Shown: positions 24,688-34,156 of the stretch, piece by piece
Numbering within the stretch: the first letter of the stretch is position 1
Layout: the number at the start of each line of letters is the position of its first letter
DNA from: Thioalkalivibrio sulfidiphilus
GTDB lineage: Bacteria > Pseudomonadota > Gammaproteobacteria > Ectothiorhodospirales > Ectothiorhodospiraceae
Assembly: GCF_000377945.1 (NCBI RefSeq)
Contig: NZ_KB898936.1
Location: forward strand, 13,455 to 71,986
DNA: 58,532 nucleotides
Direction: 5' to 3'
Made by a program: the position numbers and the translations under genes
The notes under the pieces: generated by a model
Seen by the model: only the letters and a program-made list of their open reading frames with translations
Told to the model about the DNA's origin: nothing
The model's database searches: none

Positions 24688-25570
24688 CCCGATCAACGAT
24701 CAGGCCGAAGGCTTGCGCCGCATGAGCGCACCCCGCCCCGTGCAGGTGATCGCGGTGGCCAGCGGCAAGGGCGGCGTGGGCAAGACCAACGTGTCCGTGA
24801 ACCTGTCCGTGGCGCTCGCCCAGGGCGGGCGCTCGGTGATGCTCATGGACGCGGACCTGGGGCTCGCCAATGTGGACGTGCTGCTGGGCCTGCAGCCCCG
24901 GGCCAATCTCTCCCACGTGCTCAAGGGTGACCTGGGCCTGGACGAGATCCTGGTGGAAGGGCCCGCCGGCATCACCATCGTGCCCGCCGCCTCCGGCGTG
25001 GCGCGCATGGCCGGGCTGGATCCGGCCGAGCACGTGGGCATCATCCGCGCCTTCAGCGAGCTGAGCCGTCCGGTGGACGTGCTCATCGTGGACACCGCCG
25101 CCGGCCTGCACGACAGCGTGCTGAGCTTCTGCCGCGCCGTGCAGGAGGTGCTGGTGGTGGTCTGCGACGAGCCGGCCTCCATCACTGACGCCTACGCCCT
25201 GATCAAGGTGCTGAGCCGGGATCATGGCATCAACCGCATGCGCGTGGTGGCCAACATGGTGCGCGGGCCCGACGAGGGCCGGCAGCTGTTCGCCAAGCTG
25301 GTGACCGTGTGCGACCGGTTCCTGGACGTGACCCTGGACTACGCCGGGGCCATCCCCCATGACGAGTATCTGCGCAAGGCCGTGCAGCGCCAGAAGGCAG
25401 TCACCGAGGCCTATCCGTCCAGCCCGGCTGCGCGCGCATTCAAGGAATTGGCCCGTAAGGCCGATACATGGCCCATACCCGCCGGTGGAAGCGGGCGCAT
25501 CGAGTTCTTTGTTGAGCGCCTGGTGGGTTCGGGCTCTAATGACAGGGAGGCCCTGTCATTAACGGACTAG
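24671..25570 (+). CDS. flhG: FlhG/FleN, MinD-type ATPase limiting flagellar number
   Basis: The 299-residue protein has the deviant Walker A ASGKGGVGKTNVSVNLS, DADLGLANVDVLLGL, and the Walker B VLIVDTAAGLHDSV. The start at 24671 keeps the N-terminal DQAEGLRRM, the DQAxxLR activation motif through which FlhG stimulates FlhF GTPase; starting at 24722 would delete it. In Pseudomonas the homologue FleN also restrains FleQ, the activator of sigma-54 flagellar promoters like the one at 15710. Confidence 0.96.
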   Translation: MPRYNDPINDQAEGLRRMSAPRPVQVIAVASGKGGVGKTNVSVNLSVALAQGGRSVMLMDADLGLANVDVLLGLQPRANLSHVLKGDLGLDEILVEGPAGITIVPAASGVARMAGLDPAEHVGIIRAFSELSRPVDVLIVDTAAGLHDSVLSFCRAVQEVLVVVCDEPASITDAYALIKVLSRDHGINRMRVVANMVRGPDEGRQLFAKLVTVCDRFLDVTLDYAGAIPHDEYLRKAVQRQKAVTEAYPSSPAARAFKELARKADTWPIPAGGSGRIEFFVERLVGSGSNDREALSLTD

Positions 25571-25575
25571 CCGCC

Positions 25576-26301
25576 ATGTACTCGAGCGAACTCCTGGACC
25601 GCAACCGCCTGGTGGATGCGCATGTGCCGCTGGTCAAGCGCATTGCCTACCACCTGCTGGGGCGGCTGCCCTCCAGCGTGCAGGTGGACGACCTGATCCA
25701 GGCCGGCGTGGTGGGCCTGCTCGAGGCGGCCCAGCAGTACGATGCAACCCAGGGGGCCAGCTTCGAGACCTATGCGGGGATCCGCATCCGTGGCGCCATG
25801 CTCGACGAGGTGCGACGCTCCGACTGGACGCCGCGCTCGGTGCACCGCAACGCGCGCCGGGTGAGCGAGGCCATGCGCCTGGTGGAAAACCGCCTGGGCC
25901 GTGAGGCACAGCCTGCGGAGGTGGCCGCGGAACTGGGCGTGAGCCTGGACGAGTACCAGCACATGGTCAGCGATGCCGCCTCCTGCAAGGTGTTGAGCTT
26001 CGAGGATATCTTCGAGCCGGACTCCGAGGGCGAGGACCTGCTGCCCGGGGACGAGCCGAGCCCCTTCGAGGCCCTGCAGTCCGATGGTTTCAGGGCGGCG
26101 CTGGCACGGGAGGTGGGCGCGCTGCCGGAGCGTGAGCGGCTGGTGATGTCGCTCTACTACGACGACGAGCTCAACCTGCGCGAGATCGGCGAGGTGCTTG
26201 GTGTCAGCGAATCCCGGGTCTGCCAGCTCCATGGCCAGGCCCTGGTGCGGCTGCGGTCACGCATGAGCGACTGGACCGGTCATTCGGGTGAGCAGGAATG
26301 A
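25576..26301 (+). CDS. fliA: FliA, flagellar sigma-28 factor
   Basis: The 241-residue protein has region 2 (VPLVKRIAYHLLGRLP, VDDLIQAGVVGLLEAAQQYD, FETYAGIRIRGAMLDEVR), region 3 (ENRLGREAQPAEVAAELG) and region 4 (LNLREIGEVLGVSESRVCQL). It directs transcription of late flagellar and chemotaxis genes; the site at 11861-11887 is a likely target. It starts 5 bases after the flhG stop, so it is expressed with the sigma-54 operon. Confidence 0.97.
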   Translation: MYSSELLDRNRLVDAHVPLVKRIAYHLLGRLPSSVQVDDLIQAGVVGLLEAAQQYDATQGASFETYAGIRIRGAMLDEVRRSDWTPRSVHRNARRVSEAMRLVENRLGREAQPAEVAAELGVSLDEYQHMVSDAASCKVLSFEDIFEPDSEGEDLLPGDEPSPFEALQSDGFRAALAREVGALPERERLVMSLYYDDELNLREIGEVLGVSESRVCQLHGQALVRLRSRMSDWTGHSGEQE

Positions 26302-26312
26302 ATTATCGACCT

Positions 26313-26332
26313 GCGCGGCAGTGATGCCGCGC
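26313..26332. terminator. Small GC hairpin between fliA and cheY
   Basis: GCGCGGCA and TGCCGCGC pair perfectly around GTGA, 12 bases after the fliA stop. There is no T run, so it could attenuate or protect the transcript rather than terminate fully. No clear sigma-28 or sigma-54 site is seen in this 110-base gap. Confidence 0.45.
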
Positions 26333-26411
26333 GGGGCGTGAGATTGGATCACTTCAACCCCCGGTACCCCCAGGGTCAGCCGGATGCAATCTGAATTAGG
26401 CGGAGGTCAGT

Positions 26412-26804
26412 GTGGACAAGAACATGAAGATCCTGATCGTGGACGATTTCTCCACGATGCGACGCATCATCAAGAACCTGCTTCGGGATCTCGGCTTCAA
26501 CAACACCAGCGAGGCCGATGACGGCAGCACGGCCCTGCCCATGCTGCAGAACGGCAATTTCGACTTCCTGATCACCGACTGGAATATGCCCAACATGCCG
26601 GGCATCGACCTGCTCAAGGCCGTGCGCGCCGACGACAAACTCAAGACCATGCCGGTGCTGCTGGTGACCGCCGAGGCCAAGCGCGAGCAGATCGTCGAGG
26701 CCGCCCAGGCCGGGGTCAACGGCTACATCATCAAGCCGTTCACCGCCGAAACCCTGCGCGAGAAGATCGAAAAGATCTTCGAACGCATCAACGCGGGGGG
26801 CTGA
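26412..26804 (+). CDS. cheY: CheY, chemotaxis response regulator
   Basis: The 130-residue single receiver domain has the acidic pair Asp11/Asp12 ([13 protein letters not shown]), phosphorylation site Asp56 ([13 protein letters not shown]), the Thr in [10 protein letters not shown] and the Lys in NGYIIKPF. Phospho-CheY binds the FliM N-terminus and changes rotation. A GTG start with GGCGGAGG upstream is used. Operon with cheZ (2-base gap). Confidence 0.97.
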   Translation: MDKNMKILIVDDFSTMRRIIKNLLRDLGFNNTSEADDGSTALPMLQNGNFDFLITDWNMPNMPGIDLLKAVRADDKLKTMPVLLVTAEAKREQIVEAAQAGVNGYIIKPFTAETLREKIEKIFERINAGG

Positions 26805-26806
26805 GC

Positions 26807-27586
26807 GTGATGGACACGCCTGGAGTGGAGGAGAAGGCCGCCGAGCTCAAGGCCCAGCAGCTGGAGAAGGCCCGTCAGCTGGTCAGCCATATCGAGGCCG
26901 GTGACGAGGAATCTGCCGCCCGGCTGATCGAGGAGCTGGGTCGCATGCACGAGAGCCTGCTGTTCCAGGAACTGGGCAAGCTGACCCGTGACCTGCACGA
27001 GGCCCTCAATGCATTCCGTCTGGACTCGCGTCTCTCCGAGCTGACTCAGACCGACATCCCGGACGCCAAGGAACGACTCAACTACGTGGTCAGCCTGACC
27101 GAGGATGCGGCGCACCGCACCCTCAATGCCGTGGAGGCGAGCCTGCCCATGTCGGAGCAGCTCTCCAGCCGGGCCGGCGATCTGGCCCAGAGCTGGCAGC
27201 GTTTTCGTGCGCGCGAGCTCTCCGCCGAGGAGTTCAGGCAGCTGAGCGGCGAACTGGGTGAGTTCCTGGCCGTGGTGCACGGCGATGCCGAGGCGATCCG
27301 CCGTAACCTGTCCGACGTGCTCATGGCCCAGGACTTCCAGGACCTCACCGGCCAGGTGATCCGCCGGGTCATCAACCTGGTGCAGGACGTGGAGCAGAAC
27401 CTGGTGGGCCTGGTGCGCATCTCCGGCGAGCGTCTCTCCACGCCGGACCAGAAAAAGATGCAGGAGAAGCGCGCCGAGGATCAGAACAAGGGCATGGGGC
27501 CGGCGGTGCCGGGCACGGCCGGTGCCAGCGACGTGGTCAGCGGCCAGGACGACGTGGATGACCTGCTTTCCAGCCTGGGATTCTGA
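26807..27586 (+). CDS. cheZ: CheZ, CheY-P phosphatase
   Basis: The 259-residue protein is a long helical protein with the catalytic motif MAQDFQDLTGQVIRR, where the Asp and Gln correspond to E. coli Asp143 and Gln147, a flexible linker, and the CheY-binding C-terminal peptide DDVDDLLSSLGF. GTG at 26807 is followed directly by ATG at 26810, so either may be the start. Located between cheY and cheA as in other polar-flagellated gammaproteobacteria. Confidence 0.96.
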   Translation: MMDTPGVEEKAAELKAQQLEKARQLVSHIEAGDEESAARLIEELGRMHESLLFQELGKLTRDLHEALNAFRLDSRLSELTQTDIPDAKERLNYVVSLTEDAAHRTLNAVEASLPMSEQLSSRAGDLAQSWQRFRARELSAEEFRQLSGELGEFLAVVHGDAEAIRRNLSDVLMAQDFQDLTGQVIRRVINLVQDVEQNLVGLVRISGERLSTPDQKKMQEKRAEDQNKGMGPAVPGTAGASDVVSGQDDVDDLLSSLGF

Positions 27587-27622
27587 GCGCGTTGCCAAGC
27601 GCATAACGAGAAGGGGTAGGGG

Positions 27623-29653
27623 ATGAGTCTGGATACCGATGACGAGATTCTGCAGGACTTCCTGGTGGAGGCCGGGGAGTTGCTGGAAGGACTCAACGAG
27701 CAGTTGGTGGAACTGGAGCGCAACCCCACCGACCGCGACCTGCTCAATGCGGTGTTTCGCAGCTTCCACACCATCAAGGGCGGTGCGGGCTTCCTCAATC
27801 TCACCCACCTGGTGGCGGTGTGCCACCGGGCCGAAGACGTGTTCAACGTGCTGCGCCAGGGCCAACGTCAGGTGGATGGCGCGCTCATGGATGCGGTGCT
27901 GCAGGTACTGGACGTGGTCAACCGCATGTTCGGCGAGATCCGCGGCGGCGTCGAGCCGGGACCCGCGGATCCCGAGCTATTGACGCGTCTGGAATCCATG
28001 ACCGGGCCCGCGGACGCCGCGCCTGCACCGCCTCCCGTCGCCGAGGCGCCTCCGCCCGCCCCCGAGCCTGCCCCGCCTGCATCCGCCAGCCCTGCCGTGC
28101 CGGCCGGCGATGGCGACATCACCGACGAGGAGTTCGAGGCCCTGCTCGATGCCATGCAGTCCGGTGGCAGCGCGCCCGCCCTGGCCTCAGCACCGGCCGC
28201 TTCGCACAAGAGCGACGAGATCAGCGAGGACGAATTCGAGCACCTGCTGGACGAACTGCATGGCAAGGGCAAGGCGCCTGCCGAGAGCAAGGCCGCAGCC
28301 CCGGCCGCAGGCAAGTCCGCGGACCCCGATCTGATCAGCGAGGACGAGTTCGAGAACCTGCTGGACGAACTGCACGGCAAGGGCAAGGCCCCGGTCGTGG
28401 CGTCTGCCAAGGCCGCGCCCGCCGCTGCTGCGCCTGCCCCTGCCGCCCCCCCCGCGGCTGCCGCCGCCCAGGCACAGCCCGCCGCAGAGACCTCGGTGCG
28501 CGTGGACACCAAGCGTCTGGACGACATCATGAACCTGGTGGGTGAACTGGTGCTGGTGCGCAACCGGCTGGCGACCCTGCGCTCCAAGATGTCCGATGAG
28601 CAGGTGGCCAAGGCCGTCAGCAACCTGGACATCGTCACCGCCGACCTGCAGGCGGCGGTGATGAAGACCCGCATGCAGCCCATCAAGAAGGTGTTCGGGC
28701 GCTTCCCCCGAGTGGTGCGCGACCTGGCCCGCAGCCTCAACAAGGAGATCGATCTGGAACTGCGCGGCGAGGAGACCGACCTGGACAAGAACCTGGTGGA
28801 GGCCCTGGCCGATCCGCTGGTGCACCTGGTGCGCAACGCCGTGGATCACGGCATCGAGTCCCCCGAGGAGCGGGTGGCCGCCGGCAAGTCCCGCACCGGG
28901 CACGTGGTGCTGTCCGCCGAGCAGGAGGGCGATCACATCCTGCTGACTATCGCCGATGACGGTAAGGGAATGGACCCGGACGTGCTGCGCGTAAAGGCGG
29001 TTGAGAAGGGGCTCATGGATGAGGATGCGGCCCAGCGCATGAGCGACCAGGATGCCTTCAACGTCATCTTCATGGCGGGCTTCTCCACCAAGGACGCCAT
29101 CTCCGACATCTCCGGGCGCGGCGTCGGCATGGATGTGGTGAAGACCCGTATCGCACAACTGAACGGCACCATCGAGATCGATTCCAAGAAGGGTCAGGGC
29201 AGCACCCTGCGCATCAAGGTGCCGCTGACCCTGGCCATCCTGCCCACCCTCATGGTGGTGCTGGGTAACCAGCGTTTCGCCCTGCCGCTGGCCAATGTGA
29301 GCGAGATCTTCGACCTGGATCTGTCCCGCACCAACCACGTGGACGACCAGGAGGTGATCATGGTGCGCAACCAGGCCCTGCCGCTGTATTACCTGCGCCG
29401 CTGGCTGGTCCGCCACGATGCACCCGTGGCGAACCGCGAGACTCAGCACGTGGTGGTAGTGTTCGTGGGCAACCGGCGCGTGGGTTTCGTGGTGGACAGC
29501 CTGATCGGCCAGGAGGAGGTGGTGATCAAGCCCCTCGGCGCCTCGCTGCACGGCCTGCCGGGTTTCGCTGGGGCCACCATCACCGGCGATGGCGGCATTG
29601 CCTTGATCCTGGACGTGCCCAGCCTGCTCAAGGCCTATGCGCGGCGTTTCTGA
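27623..29653 (+). CDS. cheA: CheA, chemotaxis histidine kinase with FliM-N-like linker repeats
   Basis: The 676-residue kinase has an HPt domain with phosphorylated His49 (FRSFHTIKGGAGFL), a long Pro/Ala-rich linker, the P3 dimerisation helices (RLDDIMNLVGELVLVRNRLA), the ATPase (HLVRNAVDHGIE, LTIADDGKGMD, FSTKDAISDISGRGVGMD) and the CheW-like P5 (VVLGNQRFALPLANV). A recognisable P2 domain is missing from the linker. In its place are three related acidic motifs starting at residues 166, 200 and 238, the last two reading ISEDEFE-H/N-LLDELHGKG. These resemble the CheY-binding start of FliM. It phosphorylates CheY and CheB. Confidence 0.97.
   Translation: MSLDTDDEILQDFLVEAGELLEGLNEQLVELERNPTDRDLLNAVFRSFHTIKGGAGFLNLTHLVAVCHRAEDVFNVLRQGQRQVDGALMDAVLQVLDVVNRMFGEIRGGVEPGPADPELLTRLESMTGPADAAPAPPPVAEAPPPAPEPAPPASASPAVPAGDGDITDEEFEALLDAMQSGGSAPALASAPAASHKSDEISEDEFEHLLDELHGKGKAPAESKAAAPAAGKSADPDLISEDEFENLLDELHGKGKAPVVASAKAAPAAAAPAPAAPPAAAAAQAQPAAETSVRVDTKRLDDIMNLVGELVLVRNRLATLRSKMSDEQVAKAVSNLDIVTADLQAAVMKTRMQPIKKVFGRFPRVVRDLARSLNKEIDLELRGEETDLDKNLVEALADPLVHLVRNAVDHGIESPEERVAAGKSRTGHVVLSAEQEGDHILLTIADDGKGMDPDVLRVKAVEKGLMDEDAAQRMSDQDAFNVIFMAGFSTKDAISDISGRGVGMDVVKTRIAQLNGTIEIDSKKGQGSTLRIKVPLTLAILPTLMVVLGNQRFALPLANVSEIFDLDLSRTNHVDDQEVIMVRNQALPLYYLRRWLVRHDAPVANRETQHVVVVFVGNRRVGFVVDSLIGQEEVVIKPLGASLHGLPGFAGATITGDGGIALILDVPSLLKAYARRF
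28220..28389 (+). repeat. Two near-identical 56-bp direct repeats inside cheA
   Basis: 28220-28275 and 28334-28389 encode the second and third linker motifs (ISEDEFE...LLDELHGKGKAP) and differ at only a few positions. A more diverged first copy starts at 28118. They indicate internal duplication of a short peptide module. Confidence 0.85.
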
Positions 29654-29719
29654 TGACAGCATCCATGCCGCGTGACGCGCGTGCGACACGCAAGCGGCAA
29701 CATTGAGGAGATGGTTTAG

Positions 29720-30805
29720 ATGGCGGTACGTGCACTGGTGGTGGACGATTCGGGATTCTTCCGACGTCGTATCGTCGAGATCCTCGATGCTGATCCGGGC
29801 ATCGAGGTGGTGGGTACGGCCGCCAACGGTCAGGAGGCCATCGACGAGGCCGCCAAGCTGCGTCCCGACGTGATCGTCATGGACATCGAGATGCCCGTGA
29901 TGGACGGCATCACCGCCGTGCGTCGCATCATGGCACGCCAGCCGACCCCGATCCTAATGTTCTCCTCGCTCACCTTCGAGGGGGCCAAGGCCACCCTGGA
30001 TGCCCTGGATGCCGGTGCCGCTGACTTCCTGCCCAAGCGCTTCGAGGACATCTCCCGGGACCAGCAGGAGGCACGCCAGGTGCTTTGCCGGCGGGTCCGC
30101 ACCCTCGGCATGCGCCGGGCCCGTCCTGCCCCGGCAGTGCCCGGTACGGCGGCCACGGCCACGGCAAGACCCGCCACCACGGCCCCCGCGACGGGTGCCG
30201 TGCCTGCGCGCGTCGATCGCAGCCCGGTACGCATGCGGGATTTCCGCGCGGTGCTGATCGGCACCTCCACCGGCGGACCGGTGGCGCTGCAGAAGGTACT
30301 CACCGCACTGCCGGCCAATTTCCCCTTGCCCCTGCTGCTGGTGCAGCACATGCCGGCCAGCTTCACGCCGGCCTTTGCCCAGCGCCTGGATTCCCTGTGC
30401 GCGATTCGCGTCAAGGAGGCCGCCGACGGTGATGTCTTGCAGCCGGGCCTTGCCCTGCTGGCACCCGGCGGCATGCAGATGGTGGTGGAGTCCCGGGGCG
30501 GTCAGCAGCGGGTACGAATCGTTGAGAGCGAAGCGGGCCAGCACTACCGTCCCTGCGTGGACGTGACCTTCAAGTCCGCCGCGCCGGTGTTCGGCGGCCA
30601 GGTGCTGGCGATCATCATGACCGGCATGGGCGCCGATGGCCGCGAGGGCGTGCGTGCGCTCAAGCAGCTGGGCGCCAAGGTCTGGGCCCAGGATGAGGAG
30701 AGTTGCGTGGTCTACGGTATGCCAGCCGCGGTGGCCGAGGCCGGCCTGGCGGACCGTGTCCTGCCTCTGTCCCAGATCGGGCCCCTGATGGCCAACGGTG
30801 TCTGA
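29720..30805 (+). CDS. cheB: CheB, chemoreceptor methylesterase/response regulator
   Basis: The 361-residue protein has a receiver domain with phosphoacceptor Asp55 ([13 protein letters not shown]), a Pro/Ala/Thr-rich linker (about residues 130-170) and the methylesterase domain with the catalytic Ser in [14 protein letters not shown], His in [12 protein letters not shown] and Asp in [11 protein letters not shown]. It resets receptor adaptation. No cheR or cheD is present in the window, so the methyltransferase must be elsewhere. Confidence 0.97.
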   Translation: MAVRALVVDDSGFFRRRIVEILDADPGIEVVGTAANGQEAIDEAAKLRPDVIVMDIEMPVMDGITAVRRIMARQPTPILMFSSLTFEGAKATLDALDAGAADFLPKRFEDISRDQQEARQVLCRRVRTLGMRRARPAPAVPGTAATATARPATTAPATGAVPARVDRSPVRMRDFRAVLIGTSTGGPVALQKVLTALPANFPLPLLLVQHMPASFTPAFAQRLDSLCAIRVKEAADGDVLQPGLALLAPGGMQMVVESRGGQQRVRIVESEAGQHYRPCVDVTFKSAAPVFGGQVLAIIMTGMGADGREGVRALKQLGAKVWAQDEESCVVYGMPAAVAEAGLADRVLPLSQIGPLMANGV

Positions 30806-30836
30806 TGCCTGAGTCATATCACAACGAGATGAGCCC

Positions 30837-31577
30837 ATGGACATCCTGAGTCTCATCGGCGTGTTGCTGGCCCTGGTGGCCATCATCGGCGGCTCCATCG
30901 CCAAGGGTAGCGGTCTCGAGGCCCTGTGGAACGCGGCTGCCTTCGTGATCGTGGTGGTGGGCACCATCGCAGCCGCCCTGATGCAGACCCGGCTCAAGGT
31001 GTTCATGCACGCGCTCAAGATCTTTCCCTGGGTGTTCATGGCGCCGCGCATCGAGACCGAGGCGGCCATCCAGAAGCTGGTGAACTGGAGCCAGATCGCG
31101 CGCAAGGAAGGCCTGCTGGGACTTGAGACCCTCGCCGAGCAGGAACCGGACCCGTTCTCCGCCAAGGGCCTGCAACTGCTCGTGGACGGCACCGAACCGG
31201 AGGCCATCCGCAACATCCTGGAGGTGGATCTCAACACCCGCGAGCAGTTCGACCTGCAGGGTGCCAAGGTCTACGAAAGCATGGGGGTCTATGCGCCCAC
31301 CCTGGGCATCATCGGTGCGGTCATGGGTCTGATGGCGGTGATGCAGAACCTGGCTGATCCGAGCCGCCTGGGCGCGGGCATCGCCGCCGCCTTCGTGGCC
31401 ACCATCTACGGCATCGCCTCCGCCAACCTGTTCTTCCTGCCCGTGGGTAACAAGCTCAAGAACACGGTGCAGAGTCAGAGCGCGTATCGGGAGATGATCA
31501 TCGACGGGATCATCTCCATCGCCGAGGGCGAGAATCCGCGCAACATCGAAACCAAGCTCAGGGGCTACATGCTCTGA
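30837..31577 (+). CDS. motC: MotC, second stator MotA-type subunit
   Basis: The 246-residue inner-membrane protein is a MotA homologue of the PomA/MotC type: four helices, ARKEGLLGLE in the FliG-contact loop and APTLGIIGAVMGLM with the helix-3 proline. It is shorter than the MotA at 9321. In P. aeruginosa the equivalent MotCD pair, also downstream of cheB, serves swarming and high-load movement; the role here is inferred from synteny. Confidence 0.95.
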   Translation: MDILSLIGVLLALVAIIGGSIAKGSGLEALWNAAAFVIVVVGTIAAALMQTRLKVFMHALKIFPWVFMAPRIETEAAIQKLVNWSQIARKEGLLGLETLAEQEPDPFSAKGLQLLVDGTEPEAIRNILEVDLNTREQFDLQGAKVYESMGVYAPTLGIIGAVMGLMAVMQNLADPSRLGAGIAAAFVATIYGIASANLFFLPVGNKLKNTVQSQSAYREMIIDGIISIAEGENPRNIETKLRGYML

Positions 31578-31624
31578 GGCCGGATCCGATCCTGCCCCGG
31601 GCGCGACCCCGAGACTGACACGAT

Positions 31625-32542
31625 ATGTCGAGACGCAGCAGAAAGCATCACGAGGAGCACGTCAACCACGAGGCGTGGGCGATCCCCTATGGGGATCTGA
31701 TCACCCTGTTGCTGGCCTTCTTCGTGGTGATGTACGCCATCTCCTCGGTGAACGAGGGCAAGTACCGGGTGCTGTCCGATTCCCTGGTCGCCGCATTCCG
31801 GGCGCCACCCAAGTCCACCGAGCCGATCCAGATCGGCGAGGTCGGCCGGCCCGCGCCAGAAATGGAACAGCAGCAGACCCGCAGCCTCGCGCCGCTAGAT
31901 CTGGGGGCGGCACCCGCGCAGCCGGGCGTCATTGACCGGGGCATGGATGACCTGCTGCGCGATGCGGAACTGGACGCCGACGAACTGCAGGCCGCTGCCG
32001 AGGGCATGAGCCGTCTGGCGGACGAGATCGAGCGGGCGATGCTGCCGCTCATGGACGCGGACCTGATCCGCATGCGCCGGGATCGTTTCTGGATCGAGGT
32101 GGAGATCAACACCAGCCTGTTGTTTGCCAGCGGCAGCGCCCAGCTGTCCAGCGAGGCCGTGCCGGTGCTGCAGCGTCTGGCCACCATCCTGCGGGATTTC
32201 CCGGCGCGCATCCAGGTGGAGGGGTTCACGGACACGGTGCCCATCAACACGCCGATCTTCCCGTCCAACTGGGAACTCTCCGCGGCCCGGGCCGCCAGCG
32301 TGGTGAACCTGTTCAGCCGCAATCAGCTGGACCCGACGCGCATGGCCGCCATCGGTTACGGGGAGTATCGCCCCATTGCCGACAACGACACCGCTGAGGG
32401 ACGTCGCCAGAACCGGCGCGTGACTATCGTCGTACTGGCCGAGCGCCGGCCACGCACGGATCGAGCCGTCGAGGCCGAGGATCTGCGCGATGACCTCAAC
32501 GAGATGGTCGATCCCCAGGACCGCAACGGAGGCACGTTCTGA
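31625..32542 (+). CDS. motD: MotD, second stator MotB-type subunit
   Basis: The 305-residue protein has a basic/His-rich N-terminus, a membrane helix with ion-binding Asp24 (AWAIPYGDLITLLLAFFVV), a long linker and the OmpA-like peptidoglycan domain (IQVEGFTDTVPINT, NWELSAARAASVV, RRQNRRVTIVVL). Partner of MotC. Its stop overlaps the ParA-like start by one base. Confidence 0.95.
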   Translation: MSRRSRKHHEEHVNHEAWAIPYGDLITLLLAFFVVMYAISSVNEGKYRVLSDSLVAAFRAPPKSTEPIQIGEVGRPAPEMEQQQTRSLAPLDLGAAPAQPGVIDRGMDDLLRDAELDADELQAAAEGMSRLADEIERAMLPLMDADLIRMRRDRFWIEVEINTSLLFASGSAQLSSEAVPVLQRLATILRDFPARIQVEGFTDTVPINTPIFPSNWELSAARAASVVNLFSRNQLDPTRMAAIGYGEYRPIADNDTAEGRRQNRRVTIVVLAERRPRTDRAVEAEDLRDDLNEMVDPQDRNGGTF

Positions 32543-33330
32543 TGCGCGTCTGGGCCGTGGCCAATCAGAAAGGCGGCGTGGGCAAGACCACCACCGCGGT
32601 GAGCCTGGGCGGACTGCTGGCTGCCCGCGGCGAGAACACCCTGCTGGTGGACCTGGATCCCCACGGATCGCTGACCGCCTATTTCGGCATGGACCCGGAG
32701 AGCGGTACCGCCGGTGTCTATGACCTGTTCCGCCAGACCACGGCCGGCAGCGTGCATCCCGAGACCCTGGTGCACGAGACCCGTTTCCCCCACCTGCACG
32801 TGATGCCCGCCTCCACCGCCATGGCCACCCTGGACCGGCAGCTGGGCGGTCGCGAGGGCATGGGCCTGGTGCTGCACCGCGCGCTGACCGCGATGTCGGA
32901 CCGGTTTGACACCGTGATCCTGGATTGCCCGCCCATGCTGGGTGTGCTCATGGTCAATGCCCTGGCTGCCTGCAACCGGCTGCTGATCCCCGTGCAGACC
33001 GAGACCCTGGCACTCAAGGGCCTGGAACGCATGCTGCACACCCTGGACATGATCCAGCGTTCCCGGCGCATGAAGATGGATTACCTGGTGGTACCCACCA
33101 TGTTCGATCGTCGTACCCGGGCCTCGGTGCAAAGCCTGCGTAAACTTCGCGCCGAACATGCCGATACCCTCTGGGAGGGCATGGTGCCCGTGGATACCCA
33201 GTTTCGCGAGGCCAGCACGGTGGGCATCCCCCTGCCGCTGATGCAGCCCGATGCGCGGGGCGTGGAGGCCTACGACTGGCTGCTACGTCGCCTGGAACGA
33301 GATGAAAAACAGCACAGGGCCGCCTCATGA
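32542..33330 (+). CDS. ParA-family ATPase of the polar chemotaxis cluster (ParC-like)
   Basis: The 262-residue protein is a ParA/Soj ATPase with Walker A NQKGGVGKTTTAVSLGG, LLVDLDPHGSLTAYFG, and Walker B TVILDCPPMLGVLMVNAL. It lies between motD and two CheW-type genes, the position of Vibrio parC and Pseudomonas PA1462, which direct chemotaxis arrays to the old pole. Its end overlaps the next start (ATGA). Not a chromosome ParA: no parB or parS is nearby. Confidence 0.92.
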   Translation: MRVWAVANQKGGVGKTTTAVSLGGLLAARGENTLLVDLDPHGSLTAYFGMDPESGTAGVYDLFRQTTAGSVHPETLVHETRFPHLHVMPASTAMATLDRQLGGREGMGLVLHRALTAMSDRFDTVILDCPPMLGVLMVNALAACNRLLIPVQTETLALKGLERMLHTLDMIQRSRRMKMDYLVVPTMFDRRTRASVQSLRKLRAEHADTLWEGMVPVDTQFREASTVGIPLPLMQPDARGVEAYDWLLRRLERDEKQHRAAS

Positions 33331-34061
33331 ACCCACAACGGGACCCGGTACTCCTGGAGGAGCGCGAGGCGCTGACCCGCTACCTGGACAGCCTGCTTCA
33401 GGAGATCCCTGAAGCACCCCAGGAATCAGAGTCGCAGGCGCGTACCGAAATGCCTGTACCCGCGCCTGTGAAGGCTCCGCCGACGCCGCCTGTGGCCGAG
33501 GTCAGGACCGAGGTGCCTGCCCCCGTACAGGCACCCGTCGTCGAACCGTCGCAGGCACAGTCTCCGTCGCCCGAGGTTGGCCCGCCGGAATGGGGGCGTG
33601 AACGGTTCCAGTGTCTGGGCTTGCGGCTTGCCGGCCTGACGCTGGCGGTACCGCTGGTGAAGCTCAACGGCATCATCGAGATGCCCGATGAGATCACGCC
33701 CATGCCCGGCCATCAGCCCTGGTTCCTGGGCCTGGTGAGGCACTTGGATCGACAGGTCAAGGTGGTGGATATCGCCCGCATCGTGCTGCCGGAGGGACGC
33801 GAGTACGCCCCCATCGAGGCGCGGCACGTGGTGCTCATGGACGACAGCCAATGGGGTATCGCCTGCGAGGGCATCACCGAGGTGATGACCCTGGAATCGG
33901 ACGCGGTGCGCTGGCGAAGCAGTCGTGGCAAGCGTCCCTGGCTGGCCGGAACGGTCATCGAACAGATGTGTGCCATACTGGACGTGGACATCCTGGCCAG
34001 AGATCTCGCCACCGGTCAGTGGAGTGTATCCACCGCGCCCGCCCCGGCCCGAAGGCGCTGA
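33327..34061 (+). CDS. CheW-like protein with Pro-rich N-terminus (ParP-like)
   Basis: The 244-residue protein has about 90 residues of Pro/Ala/Glu-rich, probably disordered sequence with a short helix (LTRYLDSLLQEIPEAPQ), then a CheW-like domain (RFQCLGLRLAGLTLAVPLVK, GLVRHLDRQVKVVDIARIVL, WGIACEGITEVM). By order and layout it corresponds to ParP, the partner of ParC that binds CheA and prevents array break-up. It overlaps the ParA-like gene by 4 bases. Confidence 0.87.
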   Translation: MNPQRDPVLLEEREALTRYLDSLLQEIPEAPQESESQARTEMPVPAPVKAPPTPPVAEVRTEVPAPVQAPVVEPSQAQSPSPEVGPPEWGRERFQCLGLRLAGLTLAVPLVKLNGIIEMPDEITPMPGHQPWFLGLVRHLDRQVKVVDIARIVLPEGREYAPIEARHVVLMDDSQWGIACEGITEVMTLESDAVRWRSSRGKRPWLAGTVIEQMCAILDVDILARDLATGQWSVSTAPAPARRR

Positions 34062-34156
34062 TGCATCGGGCACCGCTGCCGGATTTCGCAATGATAACAA
34101 GCCAGGGGTTCGTCCCCTGATCATCCACAGGACATGAGAAGCCAGAGGACAACACG

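Noticed and set aside
32542-33330. Chromosome-partition parA
   Set aside because: No parB or parS nearby; position between motD and CheW-type genes fits the chemotaxis ParC family.
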